From assembly GCA_032718475.1 (NCBI GenBank), contig JAUCBJ010006631.1:26448-90447 (forward strand): a DNA stretch of 64,000 bases, read 5' to 3'. Below, in pieces: positions 1-12,040 of this stretch (within the stretch, counting starts at the first letter, position 1; each line of letters begins with the position of its first letter). Under the pieces are notes generated by a model, which did no database searches, was not told where the DNA came from, and saw only the letters and a list, made by a program, of their open reading frames with translations. Origin of the DNA: Nemertoderma westbladi. Its lineage: Eukaryota; Xenacoelomorpha; Nemertodermatida; Nemertodermatidae. Position numbers and translations under genes: made by a program.

Positions 1-44
1 TAGGAGGCGTTATTGCCAACCGTAAACTACATTCCGACACTTAC

Positions 45-3000
45 AGGACTGATAGAAGACAATGTCGGACCGTAAACATCGACTCGACACAAATTCAGTT
101 CCGGATTATCCTGAACGATAATCACATTGAGCCCGAACTTGGGTTTCCCACAACGAACCACCTCGTAACTCCTGGCAACCGATTCTAGAACGCGAATCTC
201 CCCGCACTTATTGCATTCCTCCACGGAGTCAACGTAAACTCGGATCCCGACCAGGGAATTCTTACATTTGGCCCCGCAGTTCTCCACCGTCGGGTAGATA
301 TAAACCTCGCGTACCAACGCGGTGGCCTCCAGGGTCAGCTGCACCATCTTGGGGTTGACGCCCCGGTACAGATTGCAGCTGGAGTCTGTGTACGCCACGG
401 TGCGGGCGGACATAACCGACTCGTTAACCACGTCGCTCGGTTGCCAGGCGGTCCCATCGTACTGCTTAGCAACGCCCGTCGCTATCAGGTTTTTGTACTG
501 CGGTATCCGCGGTGTGTAGACGAATAGTTCTCTGAAGGACAGCGGAAAGAATTCTAGAATATCCATTCGTAAAGAAACAATCCGACCTGAAATACAGTTT
601 AATCGTCTTTGAATGGGATAATCTTTTAGGCTCGTTAAGCCAAGGAATGCCTGCTCACCACCATGGGTGATCTTCCACAGATCACCCATGGTGGTGAACA
701 GGCATGAAAAAAAACTGTGTTTCTTGCAACTCTGTTGTTCCCATTTATAGACCGCACTGAAGGATGAAAGCCAGGATTGGGTTAGGCTGCAGCATTTAAA
801 GCACTGTGCCCAAACAGTACTGCCCCACCTAGGGATCGAACCCGGGCTCCCTAATCGGAAGCACAGTAATGTCACCACTAGACCAAGCTGCTGCTTGATC
901 GTCTTAACCGTCTTTACCGTCAATCGAAATTGTTGCTTCACGCAGAATTTATGAGATTTTTATAAATTGTACAGAGCAGCTTACGAAAATAATAATGAAT
1001 AATATATGTAATATGGATTTATATACAGACTGACACTGACAGCTTCGTTGAAAAATAGTGAACTGGTGGCCAAATAACTGCAATAATTACCGGTACTTTA
1101 CTTTACTATAACCGTATATAATGGGAAAAGGAAATGGAAGTAAATGTTTTTGTAGCCAATATTATTTATTTTGGACGAACCTCGCAGAGCCGGGGCGCAA
1201 ATAATTCCGGTAAGGACGTCGTCTTGTACCCCCTTCAGAGGATCGCCGCAATTCCGTTCCATCCCGTCGGCCTCGGTTACTATGGCGACGACTCCCTCTA
1301 GATGAGCGCCGACTACTGATTGGATAGCGACGGCTATTATGACGTAATCCTGGAGCAAATCCACCTAATATTGTAATAGTGGGACTATATAGAGAGAAAT
1401 AGTAAAATAAAAAAGTTAGAGATAGAAATAAAATAGTTGGTAGACGACAGGAGTGAGTCATAGTTCAATATGAGTCATAGAAATCAGAATAATGTTTACT
1501 ATGAAAAAAGTATAAAAATTGTATGTTGTAACTACAATATACTGAAATAGTTTCAAACAAAGACAACGTTACTAAGACATTCGCGAGTGACGTCATCCCA
1601 TGTTTACCCACCTTAAACACATGAGGCGGATACTCTGACGTCATCACCATAGACCAGCTGTCTACCAGTACGCCGTCGACTCCGTACTCGGGTCTGTAAC
1701 CCTCGTGAATCGTCGAGACCTCCGCGGGTTTCCGTAACGCGACGTTCATTAACGGCAACGGGAACTCCCCGGGGGTCAGCCGCCCCCCCTGGGCCGCCGT
1801 TAGCGAACTCGCCAACGCGTAGCGCCACACCCGGTACGAGCAGACACCCACGCTGGTGTCCGAGGTCACTCGGGTCTCCTCCAGGACTACCGCGTTGCCC
1901 CATTGGTTGCCGCAGTCCGCGGAGTACAGGGACCGGAACTCGTCTCCGTTCGCACCTGTTAATAGTAAATGACGTCATAGTATACCGTAAAATTTGTTGG
2001 TTTCAATGACGTCATGCAGGTCATAGCCGTAATTGGGAATATTCCGGAAAAACTTTATAGAAGCCAAAATTACATAGAAGATAAATTACCTAAGACGAAT
2101 AACATAACTATTGAGTGTATTTATTGGCTATCTTTATTTATTGTAAAAGTAAATTATTTAGTGTAAAAAAAAATCAAGAAAAATTCTGTCTGACAGTTTG
2201 TTGTTTATTCACAAAACAAATTAATTGTATTTTGTAATCCAAGCACTTTGTCCTAACAGTGCTGCTCCATCTAGGGATCGAACCTGGGCCTCATGATTGG
2301 GTGGGAATCCATTAATATGTACCCTAGACCATAATAAGTTATAGTAGAAGATTAATGAAACACTAGGTAACTCACCATCAATGTAACCTCCCTCATCCAA
2401 TACGAACATTAACGTCCCACACTCAACCCGCTCCTGTTGCCTCAGTAACTCCTTGGTCATAGAATCTCGAATGTTATCGGGAACGGTAACCAAACTAACT
2501 TTCATTCTGTTGGTGTTGGAGACGGTCTTGGCCTTCTTTACGCTGGTGTCCAGCAGTGCGGCGGCCCATTCCTCGTCGGTTAGACCCGGACCACGTTTCT
2601 TTATCTCTTTAACGTCGAGGGTAACCGTGGAAACGGAAACAGTCTCTCCGAGGGAGATGTAAATAATAGCCTCGTCTAAGTCGGTAAAGTCACTGTCAGC
2701 CGGTTCGCATTCTATAAACGCAACGATTTAGTTTAAACTAACCAATGTGGTAACTTAAAGGTGATTATTTCAATCGCTAATAATAAAAAATAATTCTACA
2801 CCAGGAATTTTTTATATTGGATAAAACTTTTCGTCAACAATTTATGGATTATTGGTTTTATATATTTCCTTTATCGTTTGACTGGACCACTCAACCTCAA
2901 GGATGACCCGAACATAATATCATGACAACTACAATTACAAATTATACTAAATACAATGGGGCTGTAACCTACTTACCACTTCCATAAGAATGGGTTTTAA

Positions 3001-3085
3001 GCACTTCACGAGTTCGGCCATGGGTGTAGAAAACTTTGTCAGAAATAATCTTGTACATTTTCCGTGTTTCGCTGCCACATTGGAC
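45..3085 (-). CDS. Partial multi-exon lectin-like gene with F5/8 type C (fucolectin-like) modules
   Basis: I read five exons on the minus strand with consensus splice sites and compatible phases: 2977-3085, 2376-2711, 1612-1955, 1181-1364 and 45 to about 529-531. Exon 3 begins a fucolectin/F5-8 type C module (NVALRKPAEVS, then YGVDG), which continues in exon 4 (VDLLQDYVI and paired Cys). Exon 5 closes that module (ELFVYTP) and holds a second module from NLIATGVAKQYDG to LCRVDVYG. These modules usually bind fucose or other glycans in secreted proteins. Exons 1-2 encode an upstream region I do not recognise. Exon 5 ends at a GTAAGT donor (positions 39-44), so the gene continues past the window edge. 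The 5' end is not found. A segment of the first module between exons 4 and 5 looks missing, so either a small exon was overlooked or the gene is damaged. Confidence 0.65.
648..704. repeat. Long hairpin, 26-bp arms
   Basis: The arms at 648-673 and 679-704 are inverted copies with one mismatch around a 5-base spacer. It lies in an intron of the lectin-like gene, next to the distal end of a SINE. Confidence 0.85.
700..925 (-). mobile_element. tRNA-derived SINE, copy 1
   Basis: Read on the minus strand, it has a tRNA-like head with a Pol III A box (TGGTCTAGTGGTGAC) and B box (GGTTCGATCCC). A unique body follows and ends in an 8-base A/T homopolymer near 705-712. It lies in an intron of the lectin-like gene. 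A second copy in the same gene shares the B box and the following block. Confidence 0.75.
2225..2345 (-). mobile_element. tRNA-derived SINE, copy 2 (truncated)
   Basis: The minus strand contains GGTTCGATCCCTAG followed by the same downstream block as copy 1 (TGG, GCAG, ACTGTT, AGTGCTT). It sits in the intron between exons 2 and 3 of the lectin-like gene. The tRNA-like fold is degenerate, so it is not a functional tRNA gene. Confidence 0.65.
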
Positions 3086-3361
3086 CTGAAAAGAGTCGAA
3101 AACCTTTTAAATAATCGACGTCCTTCAATATTAACTAATAGAAACCAACGGAATACAGAGTAACATTTTCGGTCTTAGTATTTATAGGAAATATTGTAAT
3201 ACAACATAAAACAGATAATAAATATTAGTTAAGCTATAATAATGAGTTTCTATTAGTAAAACAATGTGAAACTTTATATTACAACCGCTATTATCTCAAT
3301 TTTATATAATTTTTTATGCTTGTATGACCTAAAACTGAAAGAACTATGTTTCTGTTTATTC

Positions 3362-4386
3362 CAGAATGTTACACGTTCTAACCCTACCTTCATGTGGTTA
3401 TTATGACTCAGAATGTTACACGTTCTAACCCACCTTCATGTGGTTATTATGACTCAGAATGTTACACGTTCTAACCTACCTTCATGTGGTTATTATGACT
3501 CAGAATGTTACACGTTCTAACCCACCTTCATGTGGTTATTATGACTCAGAATGTTACACGTTCTAACCCACCTTCATGTGGTTATTATGACTCAGAATGT
3601 TACACGTTCTAACCCACCTTCATGTGGTTATTATGACTCAGAATGTTACACGTTCTAACCCACCTTCATGTGGTTATTATGACTCAGAATGTTACACGTT
3701 CTAACCCACCTTCATGTGGTTATTATGACTCAGAATGTTACACGTTCTAACCCACCTTCATGTGGTTATTATGACTCAGAATGTTACACGTTCTAACCTA
3801 CCTTCATGTGGTTATTATGACTCAGAATGTTACACGTTCTAACCCACCTTCATGTGGTTATTATGACTCAGAATGTTACACGTTCTAACCTACCTTCATG
3901 TGGTTATTATGACTCAGAATGTTACACGTTCTAACCCACCTTCATGTGGTTATTATGACTCAGAATGTTACACGTTCTAACCCACCTTTATGTGGTTATT
4001 ATGACTCAGAATGTTACACGTTCTAACCCACCTTCATGTGGTTATTATGACTCAGAATGTTACACGTTCTAACCTACCTTCATGTGGTTATTATGACTCA
4101 GAATGTTACACGTTCTAACCTACCTTCATGTGGTTATTATGACTCAGAATGTTACACGTTCTAACCCACCTTCATGTGGTTATTATGACTCAGAATGTTA
4201 CACGTTCTAACCTACCTTCATGTGGTTATTATGACTCAGAATGTTACACGTTCTAACCTACCTTCATGTGGTTATTATGACTCAGAATGTTACACGTTCT
4301 AACCCACCTTCATGTGGTTATTATGACTCAGAATGTTACACGTTCTAACCTACCTTCATGTGGTTATTATGACTCAGAATGTTACA
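3362..4386. repeat. 46-bp minisatellite, about 22 copies
   Basis: A unit starting CAGAATGTTACACGTTC recurs every 46 bases (47 for the first unit). Units are nearly identical. Most variation is one C/T site in the stretch AACC(C/T)ACCTTC, and one unit has CCTTTATG for CCTTCATG. The array ends abruptly inside a unit at about 4386. Confidence 0.97.
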
Positions 4387-4599
4387 ACCTCCAGCTAATG
4401 CGGTTTGTTGTGGTGAAGAAACTTCACTTAGCTGATTAATCCTCAAACATCTATATTTCTTCAGCCTAAAAAAGGTAATAATTATCTTGTCAATGTTGCC
4501 CGATTGTTTTAAATCACATATGTTTAATATCAGCCAAAACCACTAAAACCCATATAGCCGTTTAAAGTTTTATTCGGTTATTTTGATGTTTGACGACTT

Positions 4600-4745
4600 A
4601 TTTCCAATGCGGTCCCCCTAGAACTATACTCCCCAGAGGGAATTGGTACTCATTTAGCTCACGTTGCGGGAATCGAACCCACTATCACTGAATCCAAAGA
4701 TTCGAAATTCAAGGAGAAAGGATTTAACCACTGCCTCCAGGTTTC
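4600..4745 (-). mobile_element. tRNA-like SINE relic of a different family
   Basis: On the minus strand a B-box-like GGGTTCGATTCCC lies downstream of an A-box-like GGCAGTGGTTAAATCC. The flanking sequence near 4603-4620 resembles sequence near 44575-44600. I call it a SINE relic because the spacing and stems do not form a good tRNA. Confidence 0.45.
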
Positions 4746-4804
4746 CTCTAACCAGTAGTAGTAGTCCTTAAACTGTAGCATTGATCCCTTGCATTGTATT
4801 AATT

Positions 4805-5247
4805 GTGGGGCGAGCCACGTAAGTCCAGGATGAGCCTTGGCATAGGTGTATAATTAGTGGACCCGTCCGTCGTTATCGTCGTTGTTGAACGGTAATAAGT
4901 CGGTCAATCTTAGATGAAATGGAACCAAACTTGGTACACATATAGCCTATCAAAAGTTTAGAAATTCGTGGAACAGAGAAACAGAATTGTGTAGTTCATC
5001 TGTCTGCCGCTAGGAGGCGAATTGACACAAACGTAAAAGTAGCTGTAATTATAGAGTATCCATACCATCAGACTCATCTGAGATTTGGTAGGAGTAACCT
5101 ACGGGCATTGCTGAATATAGAAATTCTGCCCACAGACAGACTTTTACAGTTCCTCTGTCTGCCGCTAGGATATGAACGACTAGGTCCACCTAATTGTACC
5201 TCTACACAAAGTCTCATCTGGACTTACGTGCTGCGCGAAGTCCCCAC
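4805..5247 (+). mobile_element. Pearl/Helentron-like non-autonomous element, short copy
   Basis: It begins GTGGGGCGAGCCACG and ends GTGCTGCGCGAAGTCCCCAC, so its termini are imperfect inverted repeats. A short CGT/GTC microsatellite lies near 4870-4885 and is followed by core units carrying TCTGCCGCTAGGA (near 5010 and 5160). The same ends and order occur in a larger copy at 45076. End, microsatellite, about 150-bp core repeats and end is the plan known from pearl-type elements of molluscs. The assignment is by architecture only. Confidence 0.6.
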
Positions 5248-5315
5248 GTACGTTTTTTTACTGTATTATACAAAGTTCAGGCGTTTCAGTCAGTCCAGTC
5301 AAGTAGCATAAAGGA

Positions 5316-6190
5316 TGTCCTATGGGGAGTCCTTCAGTCAGGGTCACACACTTGCACCATTCTTGTAAATAATTGTGGTTGATTCTGATTATGTTCTACG
5401 AATGACCTTAGACCATCGTCATGGAGATGCGGTAACGCCCCTTACTGGCCCAAGAAGTCGTGGATATCCAGCCAAATAAATACCTCACTGATCTAGACGT
5501 GGCTGATTTATTGAAAGTTTTAATTACCATAAATTTAAAATAACAACGGATAAATACTAGTTATAGGATTAAAAAAAGAGTTTAAATGAGAGTTTATGGG
5601 AGTTTAAAAATTAAGGCAATGGTATAGCTTCTTGAGGCAAAGCATCGCTTTATAGAAGGTCCCTCCCTATAAGTGAAGTAAACACCTATAATTAGATTAA
5701 AAAAATTCATGTTAAAATTATAATCTATAAGTATTTGTCAGGTTAAAAATTGTCGGCATTCATTTTCAGTTCGGCCTTCAAAGAGGAAGTTTTTCAGATT
5801 GTGTTTCATATGACTGAATTAACAACGTTGCCGGGCAGGCTGTTCCATTTGACTTAGGAGTACTCTCAGAATCACTAGAAGAGGGGGCCGTACGGCTCAT
5901 CTACTCAATAGAACAGGCTGCTTCTAGTGTTGGTCTTTTTGTTATCTCCAAGAAGACCAACATTTTGACAGTTAACTATGAAAGTCCCCTGCAACCCTCT
6001 GACCGGATGAGCATAAGCGCATAAGCATCTTGAGGACGTGGATGACTTCAGACACTTGGGATCACGGTTCCGGAAATCAGGTGAGGACCTTCGGATACGT
6101 AGAGGGGAAGGCATGGGCAGCCTTGAATAGGCTTTCCAGGATTTGGAAAACAGAATCTCAAGGTTAGATTATTTAGAGCAGCAGCAGATT
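5316..6190 (+). pseudogene. LINE reverse-transcriptase relic, interrupted
   Basis: Two blocks, 5316-5512 and 5851 to about 6190, match the nested LINE at 25.8-27.5 kb in the same order, including the region coding FADD. About 340 bases of other sequence split them. The reading frame is destroyed by stops and small indels. It is an older copy of the family that later inserted into the large BEL element. Confidence 0.8.
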
Positions 6191-7120
6191 TTCGTCGGGT
6201 CTACGTTTTTAAATCCCTAAACGATTCTTTTTGGGTTCGACCAGGGGTCCACCCACACACTAACAGTTTAATTATAACAGTTCGCTGATGGCTCGCAGTT
6301 TTAACTCGTCCCTCAGGGAAATATAATTTATATAAAATTTCAATAAGGTAGATATATGGTGTCTACTCCCTATGGCAGAGCACTACATCATAGCATTAGG
6401 GAAAAGGATTTTATTCAAATTTCAATTTGATAGAAGAATAACTTCTACACCATGTATGGCTCCATATAATACCCATAACGCAAAATATAAATCTATAGCA
6501 GTATTCATAAAAAGGTACCTTGGTCTACATAAAGTGCTCTAAGTCGGCTAGTGTTGACATTATGTGGTGAATAAAACCAAATTTGTGAGAAAAAGCGGGA
6601 TTTAAATCCAATGTATTCAGAAACCTTCAACCGGAATTCTGGAATATCACTGTGTTCCAGAACAACAATTGGAAAGGCCCCGACAATAGAAATCGCCATA
6701 TACTGTAACAATAACAACTCGCTTCAGTATCTACGGTGTTCACCATTTAATTTGTTCCTCCCTCGTATTCCACCCCCTACTGAGTCCTGCGTTCGCACAT
6801 TACGCGGTCTGCATGAGAATGTTTACCACTTACTGGTCTGCCCCCAAATCAGTGACAACCTAATGAAGTTGGACTTATCGGGGCCCTCCAGCGGCCTCGA
6901 GTGTGAACTGCTCGCATCACTCAGCCCAACTCGCCCCCCCCCCCCCCACCCCCTTCGTTTCATTTTTTACTCTAATTTTACTTGGTCGGTTGCGGTGCTT
7001 TTATTTATCTATTATTGTTTGAATTTATTTTACTTAGTATTTATTTGCCTTCACTTGACGTAACATTAAATATATAATTTAACAAAATAAAACTTTAAAC
7101 CATTATATCGCTCATTAATA
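6191..7120. other. Intergenic, no supported gene
   Basis: The sequence is AT-rich with a short C-run near 6936-6950. An open stretch near 6730-6950 has Cys/His residues like the C-terminus of some LINE proteins, but too little remains to call it. Confidence 0.5.
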
Positions 7121-8360
7121 ATATGTCTACAATAACATATATATGTCTATAATATATAAATATATGTCTATAATATATAAATATATGTCTACAATAACAT
7201 ATATATGTCTATAATATATAAATATATGTCTATAATATATAAATATATGTCTACAATAACATATATATGTCTATAATATATAAATATATGTCTATAATAT
7301 ATAAATATATGTCTACAATAACATATATATGTCTATAATATATAAATATATGTCTATAATATATAAATATATGTCTATAATATATAACTATATGTCTATA
7401 ATATATAAATATATGTCTACAAAAACATATATATGTTTATAATATATAAATATATGTCTATAATAACTATATGTCTATAATATATAAATATATGTCTATA
7501 ATATATAAATATATGTCTATAATATATAAATATATGTCTATAATATATAAATATATGTCTATAATATATAAATATATGTCTATAATATATAAATATATGT
7601 CTATAATATATAAATATATGTCTATAATATATAAATATATGTCTATAATATATAAATATATGTCTATAATATATAAATATATGTCTATAATATATAAATA
7701 TATGTCTATAATATATAAATATATGTCTATAATATATAAATATATGTCTATAATATATAAATATATGTCTATAATAACTATATGTCTATAATATATAAAT
7801 ATATGTCTATAATAACTATCTGTCTATAATATATAATTATGTCTATAATATATAAATATATGTCTATAATATATAAATATATGTCTATAATATATAAATA
7901 TATGTCTATAATATATAAATATATGTCTATAATATATAAATATATGTCTATAATATATAAATATATGTCTATAATATATAAATATTTGTCTATAATATAT
8001 AAATATATGTCTATAATATATAAATATATGTCTATAATATATAAATATATGTCTATAATATATAAATATATGTCTACAATAACATATATATGTCTATAAT
8101 ATATAAATATATGTCTATAATATATAAATATATGTCTACAAAAACATATATATGTTTATAATATATAAATATATGTCTATAATAACTATATGTCTATAAT
8201 ATATAAATATATGTCTATAATAACTATCTGTCTATAATATATAAATATATAAATATATGTATATAATAACTATATGTCTATAATATATAAATATATGTCT
8301 ATAATAACATATATATGTCTATAATATATAAATATATGTATATAATAACTATATGTCTAC
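7121..8360. repeat. AT-rich 21-bp satellite
   Basis: The unit TATGTCTATAATATATAAATA (21 bases) recurs many tens of times. Variant higher-order blocks (TGTCTACAATAACATATA and TGTCTATAATAACTATA) occur toward both ends. Since 21 is a multiple of 3, one frame reads MSIIYKY over and over; this follows from the repeat and is not evidence of a gene. Confidence 0.97.
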
Positions 8361-8503
8361 AAACATGACCCAATATACGAATAGCAATACTGCCAATATT
8401 GATAAAATTATTTAACAATATGTTTACAGAGTCAATAGAATAGTGCCTATTTAGAAATATAAAAAATTAATTTTTAAAGCTTTCTAATATAACTTTCCTT
8501 GAA

Positions 8504-9667
8504 TTAGTCTGAATATTTGAATTTACTTTGTTGTAGAATTCGAACTATAGCAGTAATTCCTTGTTGAAGCACCTTACATCTGTCATTCATATCTGAGGCC
8601 ATAAATTTATCTTCCATTCCTCTGTGTGGACAACCACTGACAAATACAGACCTAAGTCTACGGAACTCCGTAACATCCGCCTTCATTTGTTCCACACCAT
8701 AGACGTTTATGTGGTGGTCGAGTTTTCTGCTGAAGTAATCGTACAGCATGAAGTCAGCCTTGTTGATCTCTTTGAGTTTCTCGGTTTGTTTTGTAGTTAA
8801 ACTTTTAGTTCTTTTATTAATTCTGGGATTTATAGGAATATACACTATATCATCCATCGCCCAACCCATTAACTTCTTTAACAGGATCATTGATTCGTCG
8901 AACCTTTCCATAACCATTACTAACTCGAATTCCTTATCGATGTAGTTAATCGCTTCTTGAATTTCAGAGATATTGGCAGTTCTACTGAACCGAAAACCGA
9001 AATTTAACATCATTGGGTCCCTTAGAGGAAATTCTTTTTTTCCTTTAAAATGGAATTCGTCTGGATTCGCGATAAAATATTCCAAATGTTTATGATTACT
9101 ACAAGGAGGAAGCAATGAACACATGTACTCCATTAAAGACTCGAATTGACGGGAAGGTTCTCTAACGATAGAAACCTTTTTGTAACCCGGTTTCATTAAG
9201 AAGTCCACCGTTGTTTTATTGTATACTGTGTGAAGGTAAATTACATCTATGGTGTTCCTAATTGTACTTTTGTCTTTATCCTTGTAGTTTAACAATAATT
9301 CTGGAACAAAAGGAGTTACCCATTCCACAAAATGAAGAAGCCCTGGTTTTGGCACACCAATCCTCAGATGGTTCCGAATAGCGAACCAAGTCAGTACGGT
9401 ACTCAAGGTTTCACTGCCACATTTATGTTGCTTCAAGAAATATATCCCTGTGGAGTGCTGGGGAAGAGTAGATTCATGAATTATTGTGGTGGCATTGTGT
9501 AAAGTGAGTTTTGTAGAATTAGATAATATTGCTGAATGGTATGAATTATTGTGTTGTACTATTAGATTGTTCGTATAGATATTCTTAGTCAATAGAAATA
9601 ATGAGATATAACATATCGTTGTTAAGATAACCACCTGAGTGCATAGCAATCTGATCTTAGTTGCCAT
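8504..9667 (-). CDS. Galactose-3-O-sulfotransferase family protein
   Basis: This is an intact 387-residue, intronless ORF. Members of this family are Golgi type II membrane enzymes that transfer sulfate from PAPS to the 3-OH of galactose on glycolipids and glycans. The N-terminus has a short cytoplasmic segment and a hydrophobic anchor (about residues 7-26). The 5'-phosphosulfate loop is FLKQHKCGSET (77-87) and the 3'-phosphate-binding segment is IVREPSRQFESLMEYM (starting at 167). A conserved FDESMILLKKLMGW segment and several N-glycosylation sequons follow. Length fits the family. The downstream gap to the satellite is short. It is one of two host genes I can support here. Which Gal3ST type it is, and its acceptor, cannot be told from sequence. 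Confidence 0.92.
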   Translation of the reverse strand: MATKIRLLCTQVVILTTICYISLFLLTKNIYTNNLIVQHNNSYHSAILSNSTKLTLHNATTIIHESTLPQHSTGIYFLKQHKCGSETLSTVLTWFAIRNHLRIGVPKPGLLHFVEWVTPFVPELLLNYKDKDKSTIRNTIDVIYLHTVYNKTTVDFLMKPGYKKVSIVREPSRQFESLMEYMCSLLPPCSNHKHLEYFIANPDEFHFKGKKEFPLRDPMMLNFGFRFSRTANISEIQEAINYIDKEFELVMVMERFDESMILLKKLMGWAMDDIVYIPINPRINKRTKSLTTKQTEKLKEINKADFMLYDYFSRKLDHHINVYGVEQMKADVTEFRRLRSVFVSGCPHRGMEDKFMASDMNDRCKVLQQGITAIVRILQQSKFKYSD

Positions 9668-11675
9668 CAGGAATAATATTAGGAATGTAAGATATTATAC
9701 AAAAGAGTTAAGGTGCTAGTCAAGAGAAAAACAAAGGCCAGCTAAGTGTTTATACAATACAAGATCTATACAGTCTAAACCCGAAATTTATTTATTTATA
9801 TGGAATTAATTTCGCACTATCAAATCGCCATGGTGACATATTTCCCAACTTTATATCGCAGTGTGACATTATTTTTCAGTATGTCTGATAAACAACCGCG
9901 ACCTCTATACTAACAGCAGAACTGTTGAACAGACCAATACCCGTTAATATCCTTCTGCCAACCTAATAAGTTCTCGTCTAACCAATAAGACACAAAGACT
10001 GCTCTACTGTTAAGTAAAGGGGATCAGGAGCGTGCTATTACTAAATTGTAAGGGTTGCTAAATACAAAACCGCTACTTATCGTTAGATGGCGCTAATCTG
10101 CCGTCCACTAATATATTTTACTAAATTTACACAACTCCTGCAAAATCGCTTGTTCCTTTCTCTACCGATTGCTCGATAGAGAGCTAACTGTTCGAATCTA
10201 TGAGCCACGCAGGAATAACCAAAACAATAAACCCGAGTCGGCTCCCTAAGCTTACTTAAGACGAGTGCGAGAGGCCTTGCACTCAGAGTATTCTTACGCC
10301 TAATTTTATCACTATTAAAGCACGCTATTACCTACGTCTTTCTAATCGCGAATACTGGAGGTTCCCTAACGTAATGTGTGAATGCGAGAATATTTAAAAT
10401 ATCAAAATGGTACAGTATCTGTTTCTACGTGGATAATACCACTCCGAGTCTAAAACTGCCCGCGACTGGCTTTAGGCCAGCAAAATTACTAGCGTATCGT
10501 GCGTACCGAATAGTGCGTTCTAGCTGATTGCCCGCTAATGCAAATAACCGCTCAGCGTGAATAGTTTACAGTACACTAATTATTACCTTAGCTACTCTCC
10601 GCTATGCTGCGTACTAATTCTTAATTTTTTACTAATTAATTACAGTCACAAATATTTAACAGCGTACTAATTACTAAGAGTTCCAGAATACGTAATTCTA
10701 ATTTATCACGCAACAGGTTTCGCTAGTAATAGCCTAAATTGCCGTATTACTTTGACCTAATCAATAACTAATTATTGTAACTAAGAAATAGAAATCAATC
10801 AAAGGAAAAAGAGCGCCTATCTAAGCATTCGTAATCTTAGGCACACTTCAATAACACACCAATCAGCGTTAGAAATCACAGTTTACAATTGTGCAATTCA
10901 CTACTCGTACTCCACACTCAACGTTGTAATACGCGCAGGCCTCTCCCGGGTACATCTAGGATTCCTAACTAACCCAATTCCTGCCCCCCTAATACTAAAT
11001 AGAGACAAAACCTGGATCATCAGCCCCCTAGATACTGTACCGGCGATCGGTCTGCGTGCCGCAGTGCAAGATACCCGCCCGCAACGGTGACCCTGGCCAG
11101 CGTTGCCCGCTTTGAATCCTCCGCTCTCTCCTAGTCGCTCAACCCCCCGATGCGCCCACCGCCCACTGGCACCTTAGCCCTCCATGATGCTAATAGCTAC
11201 CGTAGCGGCGCATGCAAATCACAAAGTCTGACAGTCTCAGGAATCCCTTGGGATTATTGCGCAGAAAAGAATCACATAGAACCATCAATCAAAGGTAGAA
11301 ATCATAGTTCGATTGTAATTTGCAGTAATCGAAGGAATTATTGAGAAACACAAGCAAAGTAATCGTACTAGCAAATCATTCCAAGAAATTAATCAAAATT
11401 AGCAAATTGCAGAAAATACGATATCCTAATACAAAATTAGAGACAGCTCAGCAAGTAAATTGTAACAGGGGTGTGTCATGTGATAAGGCATGAACATATG
11501 AACAACAAAAGGCCCTACCGGCACACCGCCAATTTATAGGTGATCCCGATGGGGTGATGCAATAAGGTGACTCAATCGCTCTCCCATTGGCTCTCCAGTC
11601 CATGCTAGCATTAAACCAACCTGGAAGCAGTTAATCCAATAAGGAGACCGGATTGTAGCCCTATGCCCTCAAATT

Positions 11676-11693
11676 ATTACCATATATGGTAAT
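11676..11693. promoter_or_regulatory. 18-bp palindrome with CArG-box core in LTR
   Basis: ATTACCATATATGGTAAT is a perfect palindrome and contains CCATATATGG (11680-11689), which fits the CC(A/T)6GG consensus bound by MADS-box factors such as SRF. The same site is in the other LTR at 30313-30330. Binding is inferred only from the consensus. Confidence 0.45.
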
Positions 11694-11776
11694 GGATCAC
11701 GTCTCTGGCTGCTGAATGGCCAGGACAGCGTCCCTATATGCTAGCCCTATCAAACTAATATCAGCAAGCACAAAAT

Positions 11777-11805
11777 CCAGGGTCCGAGTAAACTCGCTAC
11801 CCTGG
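11777..11805. repeat. LTR hairpin
   Basis: CCAGGGT and ACCCTGG are inverted around a second inner pair, GAGT/ACTC. It could be a structured part of the LTR transcript. It is repeated identically in the second LTR near 30414-30442. Confidence 0.6.
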
Positions 11806-12040
11806 AACTATCTACATATATCCTAATACAAAATTACGTAGGTAGGGCTACATACTATACAAAATGAATGGATGCAAAATATATGGGCGTTTTAACTTCC
11901 TTACCTAAATGTCACCACACTGCGCCTTATCTAAATAATTATACTGCACAACGGACTAATATTACGTACAGTATAACGGACTAATACTGCATACTGCATA
12001 ATGGACTAATACTGTGGATACAGCGCCATATACCGTAACA

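Larger units (their letters stand above)
9886..12040 (-). repeat. 3' LTR of the giant BEL element (2155 bp)
   Basis: It starts TGATAAACAACCGCG and ends CCGTAACA on the plus strand and is a direct repeat of 28524-30752. It contains a perfect 18-bp palindrome (11676-11693) and a hairpin at 11777-11805. The sense-strand bases before it (12041 upward) are only weakly purine-rich, so the polypurine tract is uncertain. Confidence 0.95.

Noticed and set aside
780-900. tRNA gene on the minus strand
   Set aside because: A and B boxes are present, but the stems do not close and a SINE body follows; a second copy lies at 2225-2345.
3362-4386. CRISPR-like array
   Set aside because: Units are contiguous and nearly identical with no unique spacers, and the genome is animal.
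6611-7063. 150-codon ORF on the plus strand
   Set aside because: The second half is low-complexity. The Cys/His stretch hints at a LINE C-terminus but is too short to support.
7471-8099. Long open frames reading MSIIYKY repeats
   Set aside because: They are a by-product of a 21-bp satellite unit whose length is a multiple of three; no gene context.
11150-11344. 64-codon ORF, identical at 29787-29981
   Set aside because: It lies inside both LTRs and is simply copied with them; no motif and poor coding character.
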